NCBI GenBank assembly: GCA_016209885.1
Contig: JACQVF010000034.1
Span: 37,845-101,844 of the forward strand
Length of the DNA: 64,000 bases
Direction: 5' to 3'
Origin: Gemmatimonadota bacterium
GTDB lineage: Bacteria; Gemmatimonadota; Gemmatimonadetes; Longimicrobiales; Gaopeijiaceae
Every line of letters begins with the position of its first letter. Positions within the stretch are counted from its first letter, which is position 1. Under the pieces are notes generated by a model. The model saw nothing but the letters and a program-made list of their open reading frames with translations, made no database searches and was not told the DNA's origin. Below, one piece after another: positions 17,682-27,287 of the stretch. A program made the translations under genes and the position numbers.

Positions 17682-19970
17682 TCAGAAAGCCAGCAGCTTC
17701 GTCACCTTGAAGGTGAGGAGGCGCTCGAGGACGCCGCGCTCCGCCATGTCCCTGCGCTCGGTGTACACCAGGAAGACGTTGCTGAGCGGCGCGTGGAACA
17801 GGGTGACTCGCAGGCTCGACACCAGCTGCTCGGTCTGCTTGTTGTACTGCATGTACGCGCTGCCGAAGAGGTTGGGGGAGAAGGCGTAGCGAACGCGACC
17901 GGCCATGGCGTCGGCCGTGAAGGAGCCCTCCGGCAGATCCACGTCGTTGTGATCCAGGCTCAGCTCGACGAAGAGGTTGTAGCGCGGCCGCCACAAGGTG
18001 CCGAAACCCACGGATCTGCGGGTCCCGTCGAAGAACTCGCCAGCCGCTAGTTGAACGTCACCCGTCACACGGTGACCGCGGCCGATCTGGTATCCCGCCG
18101 TCGCGTCCCGAAACGCGTATGCACCAGGCGGGATCGTGACTCCCGGAAAGACGCGAAACGCCTCCGTCAGGCGCTCGAAGCGGTCGCCGTACTCGAGGGT
18201 GAGCGTGCCGCCGTCCAGGAACAGCGCCGCAAAGCCGAGGTTCACCGTGCGGGATTCCAGGACGGAGCGAAGGTCGGTCAGGTAGTCGACCTCCACGTAG
18301 GGGTTGAGCTCCTGGAGCCAGGACACCGAGGGTCGGGGGTGGAGACCGAACGTCCCGTAGAAGTTGCGTAGCGCGCGGCGCCGCACGAAGCCGACCGTCG
18401 GCTCGAAGTGCGCGCCGACGCGCTTCGCCATGGCCGACACGTCCCAGAAGCGGTCCCTCCATCCCAGGGACAGCCACGCGGCGGTCCCGTCCGCGGCACT
18501 CTCCGGTGCCGCGCTGCCCGCATAGTACGAATTGATGTAGAGCCGGTCGAAGAGCCTTGCGTTCGCGTCGACGCCGTAGCTCTGGCTGTACGTCTCGGGG
18601 TCGCTGCTGGCGCGGCGGTCGATGAGCATGGCGCCGACGTCCACGTTCTCGGCCAGATTCGCCCGGACGCGGGCCATCGAGAACCCTTCCGCCGGCTTGC
18701 CGTACGCCGCGTCCGCGCGCATGTGCAGCACGCCCACGTCGTAGTGCCCGAGCCGGCCGGCGACCTTGCCGCCTCCGAGCATCGGGATCGGGCGGCCGTC
18801 GGACGTGAGCCCGAGCCGCCGCGAGTGGAACAGCGTGAAGTCACGCGCCGAGGCCCTGGACCGGAAGTTCTCCCCGGTCACTTCCTCGAAGGCGAAGATC
18901 CCCGCGTTTTCGAGGAAGAACTCGCGCTGTTCCGGGAAGAACAGGGGGAACCGTGTGAGGTTCACCCGCTCCTGGTCGACCTCGACCTGGGAGAAATCGG
19001 TGCGATACGTGAGGTCGAGCGTGAGCCCCGGCGTGAGCCCGTACTTCAGGTCCACGCCGGCGTCGAGACGCGCCTCGGTGCCGTCCGCGGCCCGGAGCGA
19101 TCCAGACTCCTGGGCGGCCAGCACGAACGGCTTGACCGTCAGGTTCCGTCCCTGGCGGATTCCCTCGAGACCCGCGAGCGTGCCCGCCCTCGACACGCGG
19201 ATGACGCGGTGGCGCCGCTCGAGCGGCGCCCAGTAGACGCTCTCGTTCTTGCGGCGAATCCTCCGCACGATGTTGAGTCCCCAGGGCCGCTCGCTCCGCC
19301 GCGGATCGAACCGGAGGGTTGTGAACGGGACCGCCAGCTCCACGATCCACGCGGAATCCGTGACGGCCGTTTTCACATGGACCACGCCGTCCCACGCCAG
19401 GTTCGTCCGTCGGCCGTCGTCGAAGACGTGCATGTCCCGCACGGCACCACTCGGATCGATGGAGAAGACAAACCCGCTGCGCCGGTCGAGAAACGGGTCG
19501 AGCATCAGGCTGAACAGGTCGCCGTCCATGGCATCGAAGTCCTGCTCCGCCCCGGCGTACATGAGCCGCCGGATGTCCGAATCGTGGAGCATGGCGCCGA
19601 CGTAAAGGCTCCGGTCGTCGTAGAGGATCCGGACCTCGCTCCGCTCCGTGGGGGGATGCCCCGTGTGCGGCTCCGACTGAACGAACCGGGTGATGGGCTC
19701 GGCTTCCTTCCATGCGGGCTCGACGAGCGTCGCATCGATGGAGATGGGCCCGCTCGCGCGCACCGCCCGCCACTCGGGCCGGGGTTCCGTCTCCGGGTTG
19801 ATGGGCCGGACGGCGTCGTCACCCCGTCGGGAGGTCTGAGCTTGGGCGTACACCGCCGCTGAGTGCGCCACGAGGCCGAACAGCAGCACGCACGCCGGGG
19901 CGCGAGGCGCCCGACGGACGCTCGCACCCCAAGCGCGGCTACCCGGTCTGGTCACGTGGCGACCCTTCAT
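17682..19970 (-). CDS. Second CBM9-like/DUF5916 outer-membrane protein
   Basis: 762 aa. Signal peptide near residues 18-45 (ACVLLFGLVAHSAAVYAQA), CBM9-like domain (~65-250) starting ISIDATLVEPAWKEAEP and including VRILYDDRSLYVGAML and DPFLDRRSGFVFSIDPSG, then the DUF5916 signature DLTYRTDFSQVEVDQERVNLTRFPLFFPEQREFFLENAGIF and a beta-rich C-terminal barrel region. It is a distant paralogue of 9309-12068 with the same block order. The start at 19970 has GGAG at the right distance; an in-frame ATG at 20129 would add 53 residues before the signal peptide. Function unknown. Confidence 0.8.
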   Translation of the reverse strand: MKGRHVTRPGSRAWGASVRRAPRAPACVLLFGLVAHSAAVYAQAQTSRRGDDAVRPINPETEPRPEWRAVRASGPISIDATLVEPAWKEAEPITRFVQSEPHTGHPPTERSEVRILYDDRSLYVGAMLHDSDIRRLMYAGAEQDFDAMDGDLFSLMLDPFLDRRSGFVFSIDPSGAVRDMHVFDDGRRTNLAWDGVVHVKTAVTDSAWIVELAVPFTTLRFDPRRSERPWGLNIVRRIRRKNESVYWAPLERRHRVIRVSRAGTLAGLEGIRQGRNLTVKPFVLAAQESGSLRAADGTEARLDAGVDLKYGLTPGLTLDLTYRTDFSQVEVDQERVNLTRFPLFFPEQREFFLENAGIFAFEEVTGENFRSRASARDFTLFHSRRLGLTSDGRPIPMLGGGKVAGRLGHYDVGVLHMRADAAYGKPAEGFSMARVRANLAENVDVGAMLIDRRASSDPETYSQSYGVDANARLFDRLYINSYYAGSAAPESAADGTAAWLSLGWRDRFWDVSAMAKRVGAHFEPTVGFVRRRALRNFYGTFGLHPRPSVSWLQELNPYVEVDYLTDLRSVLESRTVNLGFAALFLDGGTLTLEYGDRFERLTEAFRVFPGVTIPPGAYAFRDATAGYQIGRGHRVTGDVQLAAGEFFDGTRRSVGFGTLWRPRYNLFVELSLDHNDVDLPEGSFTADAMAGRVRYAFSPNLFGSAYMQYNKQTEQLVSSLRVTLFHAPLSNVFLVYTERRDMAERGVLERLLTFKVTKLLAF

Positions 19971-20036
19971 AGCGAGCTCCGGTCCCGCCGAAGAATAGGC
20001 GTTTCGCGCGGCGTGCGCACCCGCCAGCGCGAACTG

Positions 20037-20066
20037 GACGGATGCGTCCAAGACGGATGCGTCCAA
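20037..20066. repeat. 15-bp tandem repeat, two units
   Basis: GACGGATGCGTCCAA occurs twice head to tail in the leader region upstream of the minus-strand DUF5916 gene. Role unknown. Confidence 0.75.
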
Positions 20067-20260
20067 GGTGAACACTCCGCTCCCAACTGCCATACTAGCG
20101 CCGGTGGGCTGCGTCCCGGATCCAGCCAAGCCTCATCCGTGACGCGTAGGCGTCCGCGCCGGATCCCGGAGGGTGAGCCGAGCGCGATCTCCGTGACCGG
20201 GCCGAACCCAGGGACGCAGCCAGTGCCGCGCTGGGAAGCCGTGACGGTAGCAAGGCGATC

Positions 20261-20312
20261 GCGCCTCACCGCGCCTCACTGCGGTTTACCGCGGGTTCAC
20301 CGCGGGTTCACC
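20261..20312. repeat. 10-11-bp tandem repeat, five units
   Basis: Five degenerate units of the type GCGSNTYACC ending in GC, in the divergent region between the DUF5916 gene (19970) and the histidine kinase gene (20429). The rest of 19971-20428 holds no gene that I can support; it must carry the promoters of both flanking genes. Confidence 0.65.
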
Positions 20313-20428
20313 GCTCTGCATGGCCACGGTGACCCTACCCCGCTCCGCTGTGGCCCGCTATTGTTCGGGCAGACTGCCGGCGTAGTCATCGGTACGTTCC
20401 GCGATCCCGGTACTGGCGCGCTCCCATC

Positions 20429-21940
20429 ATGAAGCTCGGCACTCGTCTTCTTCTGCCGCTTCTGGTCGCGGTGGCGCTGGTCATGTCGCTCTACGGGGCG
20501 TGGGCGCTGCGGCAGCGGCAGACAACGCTGGTGGCGGAAGCGCGCCGCGAGACGCGGGCTTACGCGACCGCCCTGGGCCTCGCCTTGGAGAGCGCGTTCC
20601 GCGATCCGGATCTGAAGGACGTGCAGCAGATCATCGACCGGATCAGCCGCGAGCCGAAGATCTACGGGGTGCTCGTCTACGGGCCGGACGGGCGCTCCCT
20701 CTTCGTGTCCGATCCTCTCGGGGGAACGGAGCCGCCGCCCGCTGGCGTGCTCCGGCGGGTGCTGGCGCGAGGTGACACGGCGTCGTTCGAGCGCGAGATC
20801 GATGGCCAGCGGGTGTACTCGGTGCTCCACGCCGTCCGCGCGGCCGACGGCGCCGTGGTCGCCGCCTTCGAGGTGGCGCAGCCGCTGGCGTTCGTGGAGG
20901 CGGAGAAAGCCAGGACGAGTCAGCGCTTCCTTCTCAATACCTTCACGCTCCTCGCCGCCGTCACGATTCTCATCCTGTGGCTCGTGCGCCGCTCCATCAC
21001 GAGCCCCCTCGAGCGGTTCGTTACCGCGGCTCAGGCGCTGGGGCGGGGCGACCTGGCGCACCGGATCCGCGAGGACGCGGGGGCGGGCGAGCTTGCGCTG
21101 CTGGCGGGGGAGCTCAATCGCATGGCGAACCGCCTGGAGGGGGCGCGGTCGAAGCTCGTCCAGGAGGCGGAAGAGCGCATCGCCCTGGAGCGACGGCTGC
21201 GGGAGACAGAGCGGCTGGCGGCGGTTGGGAACCTGGCTGCGGGCCTCGCCCACGAGATCGCCTCGCCGCTCCACGTGATCCGCGGACGAGCGGAGATGCT
21301 GCTGCGGCGCGACGGCTTGCCGGAGGCTCAGGCGCGGAATCTCCGCATCATCGTGGAGCAGATCGGGCGCATCACGGTGATCGTGCGGAACCTCCTGGAT
21401 TTCGCGCGGCGGCGCGAGCCCCGGATCGAGGCCCTGGACCTCGGGCTCGTCCTCGAAGGGGTCGCGGAATTCGTGGAGAGCGAGTTCGCGCGGACAGGTG
21501 TCCGCCTGGACTGGGAGGGCCCGCGTGCGCTAGCGACTCGCGGCGACCCGCATCTGCTGCACCAGGTCTTCATGAATCTGCTCCTGAATGCGCGACAGGC
21601 GCTGGACGACACGGAGGGCGAGCGCCGCGTCGTGATTCGCACGCGCATGGCGGGCGAGGCCGAGGTCGTGGGCGAGAGCCGTGAGACGGCGCCGGCGGTA
21701 GTCGTCGAGGTCGAGGACACGGGCCCGGGGATCCCCGGCGAGGTACTGCCACATATCTTCGAGCCTTTCTTCACGACGAAGCCGGGGGGCGTGGGCACCG
21801 GGCTCGGCCTCGCGGTTGCGCGGAGCATCGTCGAGGAGCACGGCGGAAGCCTGGAAGCCGAGAACGTGCACGGGGAGGGCGGGGCGCGCTTTCGGGTGAC
21901 GCTGCCCGGCTGGCCGACTCCGGCCACGTCCTATGCCTGA
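20429..21940 (+). CDS. Sensor histidine kinase
   Basis: 503 aa. Transmembrane segment (~7-27), extracytoplasmic sensor (~30-165; includes IYGVLVYGPDGRSLFV, PAS/PDC-like), second transmembrane segment (~172-192), HAMP (~190-245), HisKA with phospho-acceptor His275 in GLAHEIASPLHVIRGRAEM, and HATPase with N box (MNLLLNARQAL), G1 (EDTGPGIP) and G2 (GGVGTGLGLAV). It overlaps the downstream response-regulator gene by eight bases, so the two form a coupled two-component pair. The signal sensed is unknown. Confidence 0.9.
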   Translation: MKLGTRLLLPLLVAVALVMSLYGAWALRQRQTTLVAEARRETRAYATALGLALESAFRDPDLKDVQQIIDRISREPKIYGVLVYGPDGRSLFVSDPLGGTEPPPAGVLRRVLARGDTASFEREIDGQRVYSVLHAVRAADGAVVAAFEVAQPLAFVEAEKARTSQRFLLNTFTLLAAVTILILWLVRRSITSPLERFVTAAQALGRGDLAHRIREDAGAGELALLAGELNRMANRLEGARSKLVQEAEERIALERRLRETERLAAVGNLAAGLAHEIASPLHVIRGRAEMLLRRDGLPEAQARNLRIIVEQIGRITVIVRNLLDFARRREPRIEALDLGLVLEGVAEFVESEFARTGVRLDWEGPRALATRGDPHLLHQVFMNLLLNARQALDDTEGERRVVIRTRMAGEAEVVGESRETAPAVVVEVEDTGPGIPGEVLPHIFEPFFTTKPGGVGTGLGLAVARSIVEEHGGSLEAENVHGEGGARFRVTLPGWPTPATSYA

Positions 21941-23372
21941 GCGCGTCGCCGTCGTCGAGGACGACCGCGAGCTCCGCGCGTTTCTGGCCGAGGTCCTTGA
22001 GGACGCCGGCTACGAAGCCGCGGCGTATCCGGGCGCCGACGCGGCGCTACGCGAGATCCGCGCCGGGAAGCCGGTGGACCTGGTGGTCACGGACCTGGTG
22101 CTCCCGGGCATGCGCGGCCACGAGCTGCTTCGCGAGCTACGGGAGCAGCGTCCGGAGCTGAACGTGATTGTCATCACGGCCTTCGGCTCCATCGAGTCCG
22201 CCATCGAGCTGGTGAAGGCCGGGGCTTACGACTACGTGACGAAGCCGTTCGGCACGGACGAGTTCCTGCTCACGGTGGAGCGGGCGCTGCAGGAGAGCCG
22301 CCTCCGCCGTGAGGTTGCGGCCCTCTCCCGCGCGGCGTCCGCGGTGCCGCCCGGCTTCGTGGGCGCGAGCCGGCCCATGCAGGAACTGTTCGCCTTTGTC
22401 TTCCGCGTCGCCGCCACGCGCTACCCGACGCTCATCACGGGAGAAAGCGGGACAGGAAAGGAGCTTGTGGCGCGGGCACTCCACGAGCTCTCCGGGCGCG
22501 TGCCGTTCGTGGCCGTCAACTGTGCGGCGCTGCCCGAACAGCTTCTCGAGTCCGAGTTGTTCGGCCACGAGAAGGGCGCGTTCACGGGGGCCGACCGCGA
22601 CAAACCGGGCCTGTTTGAGACCGCCCACGCGGGCACGCTGTTCCTGGACGAGATCACCGAGCTGCCTGCCGCGCTCCAGCCCAAGCTTCTCCGGGCGCTC
22701 GAGAACGGCGAGGTGCGGCGGGTCGGCGCGACGCGAGCCCGCAACCTGGACGTGCGCGTCGTCGCGGCCACGAACAAGGAGCCGGAGGAGGAGGTGCGGC
22801 GCGGACGGTTGCGGGAGGACCTGTTCTGGCGACTCAACGTCGTCAGCATCCACGTGCCACCCCTGCGCGAGCGCCCCGCGGACATCCCACTGCTGGCCGA
22901 GCATTTCCTCGAGCGGACCGGCGCGTCCACCGGCTCCTCGACGCCGGTGCCCGCCGCCTCGGCCGCTTCACCGTCCGGCGCGCAGGTGGGCGACGCGCAC
23001 CCCTGGGCCGCGCCACGCCTACGCATCGCGCCGGACGCCATGGCGCTCCTCACTGCCTACCCGTGGCCGGGCAACGTTCGCGAACTCCGCAACGCCATCG
23101 AGCGCGCGGCTGCCCTGGTCGTCGGACCCGAGATCCGGCCCGAGGACCTGCCGCCGCGTATTCGCGAGGCAGGCCGCGTCGCCGTCCTGGTGGCAGACGC
23201 CTCGCAACGCCAGATCTCTCTCAGCCAGCTCGAGCGTGCCTACATCCTCGAGATCCTCCGCCAGACGGGCGGAAACAAATCCCGGGCCGCCGAAATCCTC
23301 GGCCTCGATCGAAAGACGCTCTATCGCAAGCTCGAGGAATACCGGGTGAAGGACGTGGAGTCCGAGGGCTGA
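21933..23372 (+). CDS. NtrC-family sigma-54-dependent response regulator
   Basis: 479 aa. Receiver domain (1-~120; acidic pair Asp10/Asp11, phosphorylation site Asp54 in VVTDLVLPG, and the TKPFG lysine). The AAA+ domain (~145-395) has Walker A GESGTGKE, the sigma-54 contact loop GAFTGA, and Walker B LFLDEI. The Fis-type HTH lies at ~445-475 (NKSRAAEILGLDRKTLYRKL). It should activate sigma-54 promoters after phosphorylation by the kinase encoded just upstream. A low-complexity Ala/Pro/Ser insert (~325-355) interrupts the lid region of the ATPase. Targets are unknown. Confidence 0.92.
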   Translation: MPERVAVVEDDRELRAFLAEVLEDAGYEAAAYPGADAALREIRAGKPVDLVVTDLVLPGMRGHELLRELREQRPELNVIVITAFGSIESAIELVKAGAYDYVTKPFGTDEFLLTVERALQESRLRREVAALSRAASAVPPGFVGASRPMQELFAFVFRVAATRYPTLITGESGTGKELVARALHELSGRVPFVAVNCAALPEQLLESELFGHEKGAFTGADRDKPGLFETAHAGTLFLDEITELPAALQPKLLRALENGEVRRVGATRARNLDVRVVAATNKEPEEEVRRGRLREDLFWRLNVVSIHVPPLRERPADIPLLAEHFLERTGASTGSSTPVPAASAASPSGAQVGDAHPWAAPRLRIAPDAMALLTAYPWPGNVRELRNAIERAAALVVGPEIRPEDLPPRIREAGRVAVLVADASQRQISLSQLERAYILEILRQTGGNKSRAAEILGLDRKTLYRKLEEYRVKDVESEG

Positions 23373-23762
23373 GGCCAGGCGAAGCGACCGCCCCTTCATC
23401 CGCTCATCCTGCGCGCCGCGCCCGGGCGTTCACAGCCGCTGGTGCTGTGGCGCGCTGGCCGCCGGGTGTGGATTTCCGCCCCGGTGCCGTCCCTTCCGCG
23501 GGCGGTCATTCCTACCGAAATAGCTCCACTGGTGTACGGTCATTCGCCGGGAGTGCAGTAGCCAAGCCTTTTCGCTAAAACGACATACATGTGATTGCCC
23601 GGATGTCCGACCCCCTTGGTGCGGGCCGGCGACGGGCGCTGCGGCGGGTGGCCGGTCTACGGCACAGGGCTTGCCCTCGAGAGCTCAGTCGCTCCGGCCC
23701 TCTGCCCTCGGCACCAGGTGGTGGGCCAGGGGGACCGGAGCCTCGAACCGGGAGCGCCGTGC
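23373..23762. other. Intergenic region before the universal stress protein
   Basis: 390 bases. The final ~170 bases are open in the frame of the next gene but encode an Arg/Gly/Pro-rich stretch with no resemblance to the USP fold, so I treat them as leader. I see no terminator after the NtrC gene. Confidence 0.45.
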
Positions 23763-24203
23763 TTGGAGCGTTTGCGGATCGTCGTGGGAATCGACTTCTC
23801 GGAGGGTGCCGCGCGGGCGGTGGTCGCGGCGCGCAGTCTGGCGAGCCGGCTCGCTGGCGAGCTGGTGCCGGTGTTCGTGCACCAGGGCGTTCGGGAGCGG
23901 GAGTGGTGCCTCGGGCCCGCAGAGCGTGCGTGGCTCGAGGCGCTGTCCCTGGATCCCGGGTCGCTGGTGGTGAGGCGCGGGCTGCCGTGGGTCGAGCTGG
24001 TGCGGCTGGCTGAAAAGGGGTGCGCGGACTTCATCGTGGCGGGGAGCCACGGCGCGTCGGGTTTTCAGCCGGTGGCGCTGGGGTCCACAGCCGCGCGCCT
24101 CGCGATCCTCTCACCCTTTCCGGTGGTGCTGGTGAGCCCGCGAGGCGGCCGCGGGGGAGCTGTCCGGCTGGAGGCCTCGCCGTCCGGCGGCGCCGTGGTT
24201 TGA
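23763..24203 (+). CDS. Universal stress protein (UspA-like)
   Basis: About 146 aa with the start chosen here. Single USP domain: opening LRIVVGIDFSEGAARAV, central VRRGLPWVELVRLAEKGCADFIVAGSHG, and the ATP-binding-type GSTAARLAILSPFPVVLVSP at the end. USPs bind nucleotides and respond to stress; the role here is unknown. The TTG at 23763 (GGGAG upstream) gives the usual family length. ATG 23595 would add 56 unlike residues and remains possible. The glycine motif is GSHGASGFQPVALGS, close to the canonical G-2X-G-9X-G(S/T). Confidence 0.7.
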   Translation: MERLRIVVGIDFSEGAARAVVAARSLASRLAGELVPVFVHQGVREREWCLGPAERAWLEALSLDPGSLVVRRGLPWVELVRLAEKGCADFIVAGSHGASGFQPVALGSTAARLAILSPFPVVLVSPRGGRGGAVRLEASPSGGAVV

Positions 24204-24316
24204 AGGGGCGGCAGCAAACGGAGTGAAGCTGGGGCCGCGGCGGTCAGGTTGGCAGGCCGCCATGCCTACTGACCCGGCAGGAACCCGGGATTCGGCAACG
24301 GAGGCAAGGAGGAACG

Positions 24317-24880
24317 ATGAGACGCGACGCGAAGGTTCTGGTCCTGACGGCGATCTGCGCACTGGGGCTCGCCGCCTGCGCAAAGAAGGCGCCACCGCCG
24401 GCACCGGCCCCGCTAACGCGGGAAATGGCTCCGGTGCGAAGCGATGCGGACTCGGAGGCGGCGGAGCGGGCGCGCCGGGAGGCCGAGGCACGCGCGAGGA
24501 CCGAGGCTACAGCACGTGCGCGGGCGACAATCGAGGAGATGATCTTCTTCGACTTCGACCGCTCCAACATTCGCTCGGACGCCAAGACCAGGCTGGACGC
24601 GAAGATCCCGGTCCTGCAGTCCAATACGACGGTCCGGCTTCGGATCGAGGGCCACGCGGACGAGCGCGGCTCGGTGGAGTACAATCTGGCGCTGGGGATG
24701 AGGCGTGCCACGGCGGCGAAGCAGTACCTCACCGCGTTCGCCATAGACGCCTCTCGCCTGGATGTCGTGAGCTTCGGCGAGGAGCGGCCGTTCGATCGGC
24801 GCTCGGACGAGGAGGCGTGGGCGAAGAACCGGCGCGCCGAGTTCCACATCATCGGCGGGCAGGTGGCAGAGCGCCCGTGA
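24317..24880 (+). CDS. pal: Peptidoglycan-associated lipoprotein Pal
   Basis: 187 aa. Lipoprotein signal with lipobox LAAC (Cys21), a Pro-rich then Ala/Arg-rich helical linker (~25-72), and an OmpA-like peptidoglycan-binding domain (~73-182). The latter includes IFFDFDRSNIR, IEGHADERGSVEYNLALGMRRA and FGEERP; the Asp and Arg of HADERG...RRA bind meso-diaminopimelate. Pal tethers the outer membrane to peptidoglycan as part of the Tol-Pal system, but no tol genes lie in the window. AAGGAGG precedes the ATG. The stop codon overlaps the start of the lytic transglycosylase gene (TGATG), so the two are coupled. Confidence 0.88.
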   Translation: MRRDAKVLVLTAICALGLAACAKKAPPPAPAPLTREMAPVRSDADSEAAERARREAEARARTEATARARATIEEMIFFDFDRSNIRSDAKTRLDAKIPVLQSNTTVRLRIEGHADERGSVEYNLALGMRRATAAKQYLTAFAIDASRLDVVSFGEERPFDRRSDEEAWAKNRRAEFHIIGGQVAERP

Positions 24881-27150
24881 TGCCCTCCGCGGGGCCGGGC
24901 GCAGGACCGTCGAGCGGCGGGAACGGCGCGCCGGAACAACGGCGACCTCGGGACTTGTGGGATGACCCGAGCGCGGTTGACCGGGGCGTGACGATGCCAA
25001 GGCGCCGGGCGCTGCTCCTGCTTCTGGCGGTCTCCTTCGTCGTGGGCTACGCCTCCACGAGTCGCCGGTCGGCCGGCGGCGCGCGCGCCGAGGCCGCCGG
25101 CGTGGGCGCTGCGGCGGCGGAGGCGCGAAGGGCCACGACGGCGGCGGATCCGCTGTCCGCCTACCTGGAGCTCGCCGCGCGAACCGGCCTGGATGAGGAG
25201 GGGCTCGCAGAGCTTCGCCGCGCCCAAGTCCTCGTTCGCGAGGGCAGCGGGGGGGCATCCCTCGAGGCGTTTGGCCGCGCGGCTGAACGGCTCCCCGGCC
25301 TCGCAGACTGGATCCAGATCCTCGCGGTGGACGGCTTGGCCCACGCGGGCGATACCGCCGCGGTGCGCCGCCTGCTTGCCGCCAGCGAGGCGACTCTCGC
25401 GCGCGACCGGGGCTGGCGGCTGGTCGTGCAGGCCCGGGCCATCGCGGGCGACGGTGCGGGAGCGCGGGCGGCGGCCGAGGCCGCGGGGCTGCGGCTCGAG
25501 GACGCGCGCGCGCGGGGCGAGGCGTGGAGGCTCCTGGGTGAGCTGCGGCTGGCCGGCGGCGACACGACAGGCGCCCGAATCGCGCTTCGACTCGCGATTG
25601 ACAACGCGCCCGGGTCGCCCGCGGCCGTGGCGGCGGCCACGGCGCTGGCCGGGTTGCCCCACGCCGCGGGGCAGGATTGGCTGCGGATCGGACGCGTGTA
25701 CCTGCGGACCGGCACGCTCGATCGCGGAATAAAGGCACTGGATGCCTACCTCGCGTCGGAGAGCGACGCGGACGCGGCGCAACCGGCCGCTGTTCAGCTC
25801 GAGATTGGGCGCGCTTTGTTGGGCGCGCGCCGCTACGCGGATGCGGAGCGGCGGCTCCTTCGCCTGCAGAACCGGGGCGCTCCCGACTCGGTGGCGGCCG
25901 AGGCGCTCTTGCTGGGCGGGCGCGCCCGACAACGGATGGGCCGCGTGGCGGACGCGCAGACGGCTTACACGCGCGTGGCCGAGCGCTTCCCCAGGGAACG
26001 GGCTGCGGCAGAGGCGCACTTCCTGCTCGCGGACATCGAGCACGATGCGGGGCGGCTCACCAGCGCGCGTGCCTTCTATCGAGCTGCCATGGAATCGGGC
26101 GGGAATTCACGCCACCCCGGCGAGGCAGCCATGCGGTTGGGAGGACTCGCATACCTGGATGGAGACTACGCTGCGGCGCTGGAGGTCTTCGAAACGTATC
26201 GGACAGCGCACGCGGGCGGCGCCGGGAACCAGCAGGCGAGCTACTGGGCCGCGCGCATGTTGCGGCAGCTCGAGCAGGAGGAGCAGGCGCAGGAGCGTCT
26301 CCGCGAGGCGTGGCTCCAGGAGCCCACCTCCTATTACGGGCTGCGCGCCGCAGAGCTCCTGGGCCACCCCGAGTGGAGCGCTTTCCTGGCAGCTTCGCCC
26401 GTGACGGCTGAGCGGACCGAGACGGAAGTGACCGGCGCCTTCGTGCGCCTGGAAGCGCTCGATGCGCTGGCCCTCACGGACGCGGCGGCCTACGAGCGCG
26501 AGCGCGTGAAGCGCTACCTGACGAGTAAGGAAGGCGGGCTCTACGCCCTGGCGGAGGCATTTCAGGCGCGAGGGCGCATCGCCGACGGGATCCGCCTGGG
26601 CCGGGAGATCCGCCGGCAGGAAGGCCGGTGGAACGAGCGGCTGCTGCGCATCGTCTATCCGTTCCCCTACCGGACGGAGATCCTGGAGGCGTCGAGCCGG
26701 CGGGGCCTCGATCCGTTCCTGGTGGCCGGCCTCATCCGTCAGGAGTCGCTATTCGAGCCCGGCGCCGTGAGCCGCGCGGGCGCCGTGGGGCTCATGCAGA
26801 TCATGCCCGCGACCGCCCGCGCCCTCGCCCGCCGGGAGGGGATGGGCCGCTTCCAGCTCGGCCTGCTCAAGCAGCCGGAGACGAACGTGCGGCTGGGCAG
26901 CCTGTTCCTCGCCGACCTCCTGGCGCGATACGACGGGCGGCTGGCGGACGCCCTCGTGGCCTACAACGCGGGCCCGACCCGCCTCGTGAGCTGGCGCGCC
27001 CTGGCCGAGTACGGGGACGAGGATCTCTTCGCCGAGCGGATCCCGTTCGTGGAGACGCGCGAGTACCTCAAGCTCGTGCAGCAGAATTGGCGCATCTATA
27101 CCGCGCTCTACGCGGGGCGGCTGGCGCCGGCCAGCACCGACGCCGAGTAG
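24880..27150 (+). CDS. Soluble lytic murein transglycosylase (Slt70-like)
   Basis: 756 aa. Hydrophobic N-terminal segment (~40-57), then a long TPR-like helical superhelix (~85-590) and a C-terminal SLT domain (~605-745). The catalytic glutamate is Glu622 in LIRQESLFEPGAVS; further family blocks are AVGLMQIMPATA, NVRLGSLFL, and ALVAYNAGP. It cleaves the MurNAc-GlcNAc bond of peptidoglycan with anhydro-MurNAc formation. The ATG at 24880 overlaps the pal stop; an internal ATG at 24994 just before the hydrophobic segment is an alternative start. The same frame is open through pal but that upstream part is an artefact. Confidence 0.85.
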   Translation: MPSAGPGAGPSSGGNGAPEQRRPRDLWDDPSAVDRGVTMPRRRALLLLLAVSFVVGYASTSRRSAGGARAEAAGVGAAAAEARRATTAADPLSAYLELAARTGLDEEGLAELRRAQVLVREGSGGASLEAFGRAAERLPGLADWIQILAVDGLAHAGDTAAVRRLLAASEATLARDRGWRLVVQARAIAGDGAGARAAAEAAGLRLEDARARGEAWRLLGELRLAGGDTTGARIALRLAIDNAPGSPAAVAAATALAGLPHAAGQDWLRIGRVYLRTGTLDRGIKALDAYLASESDADAAQPAAVQLEIGRALLGARRYADAERRLLRLQNRGAPDSVAAEALLLGGRARQRMGRVADAQTAYTRVAERFPRERAAAEAHFLLADIEHDAGRLTSARAFYRAAMESGGNSRHPGEAAMRLGGLAYLDGDYAAALEVFETYRTAHAGGAGNQQASYWAARMLRQLEQEEQAQERLREAWLQEPTSYYGLRAAELLGHPEWSAFLAASPVTAERTETEVTGAFVRLEALDALALTDAAAYERERVKRYLTSKEGGLYALAEAFQARGRIADGIRLGREIRRQEGRWNERLLRIVYPFPYRTEILEASSRRGLDPFLVAGLIRQESLFEPGAVSRAGAVGLMQIMPATARALARREGMGRFQLGLLKQPETNVRLGSLFLADLLARYDGRLADALVAYNAGPTRLVSWRALAEYGDEDLFAERIPFVETREYLKLVQQNWRIYTALYAGRLAPASTDAE

Positions 27151-27287
27151 GTCCGGGGCGCCGCAAGGGTTTGCGGGTCCGGTCCGTGGTCGCTTCCTCT
27201 TTCCGTCGTGGCGCTGAGCCTCCACTTTTCGAGCCGCATGACCCGGGCCGGCGGTCGGCGTCTTGCGGCCGGCTGCGCTGAGCGCGT

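Noticed and set aside
18408..19862. 484-codon open frame on the plus strand
   Set aside because: Antisense to the DUF5916 gene, Arg/Pro/His-rich, no family resemblance. Long open antisense frames are expected at this GC content.
24223..24879. N-terminal extension of the lytic transglycosylase through pal
   Set aside because: The frame is open but overlaps pal completely and translates to Gly/Arg-rich sequence; the start at 24880 is coupled to the pal stop.
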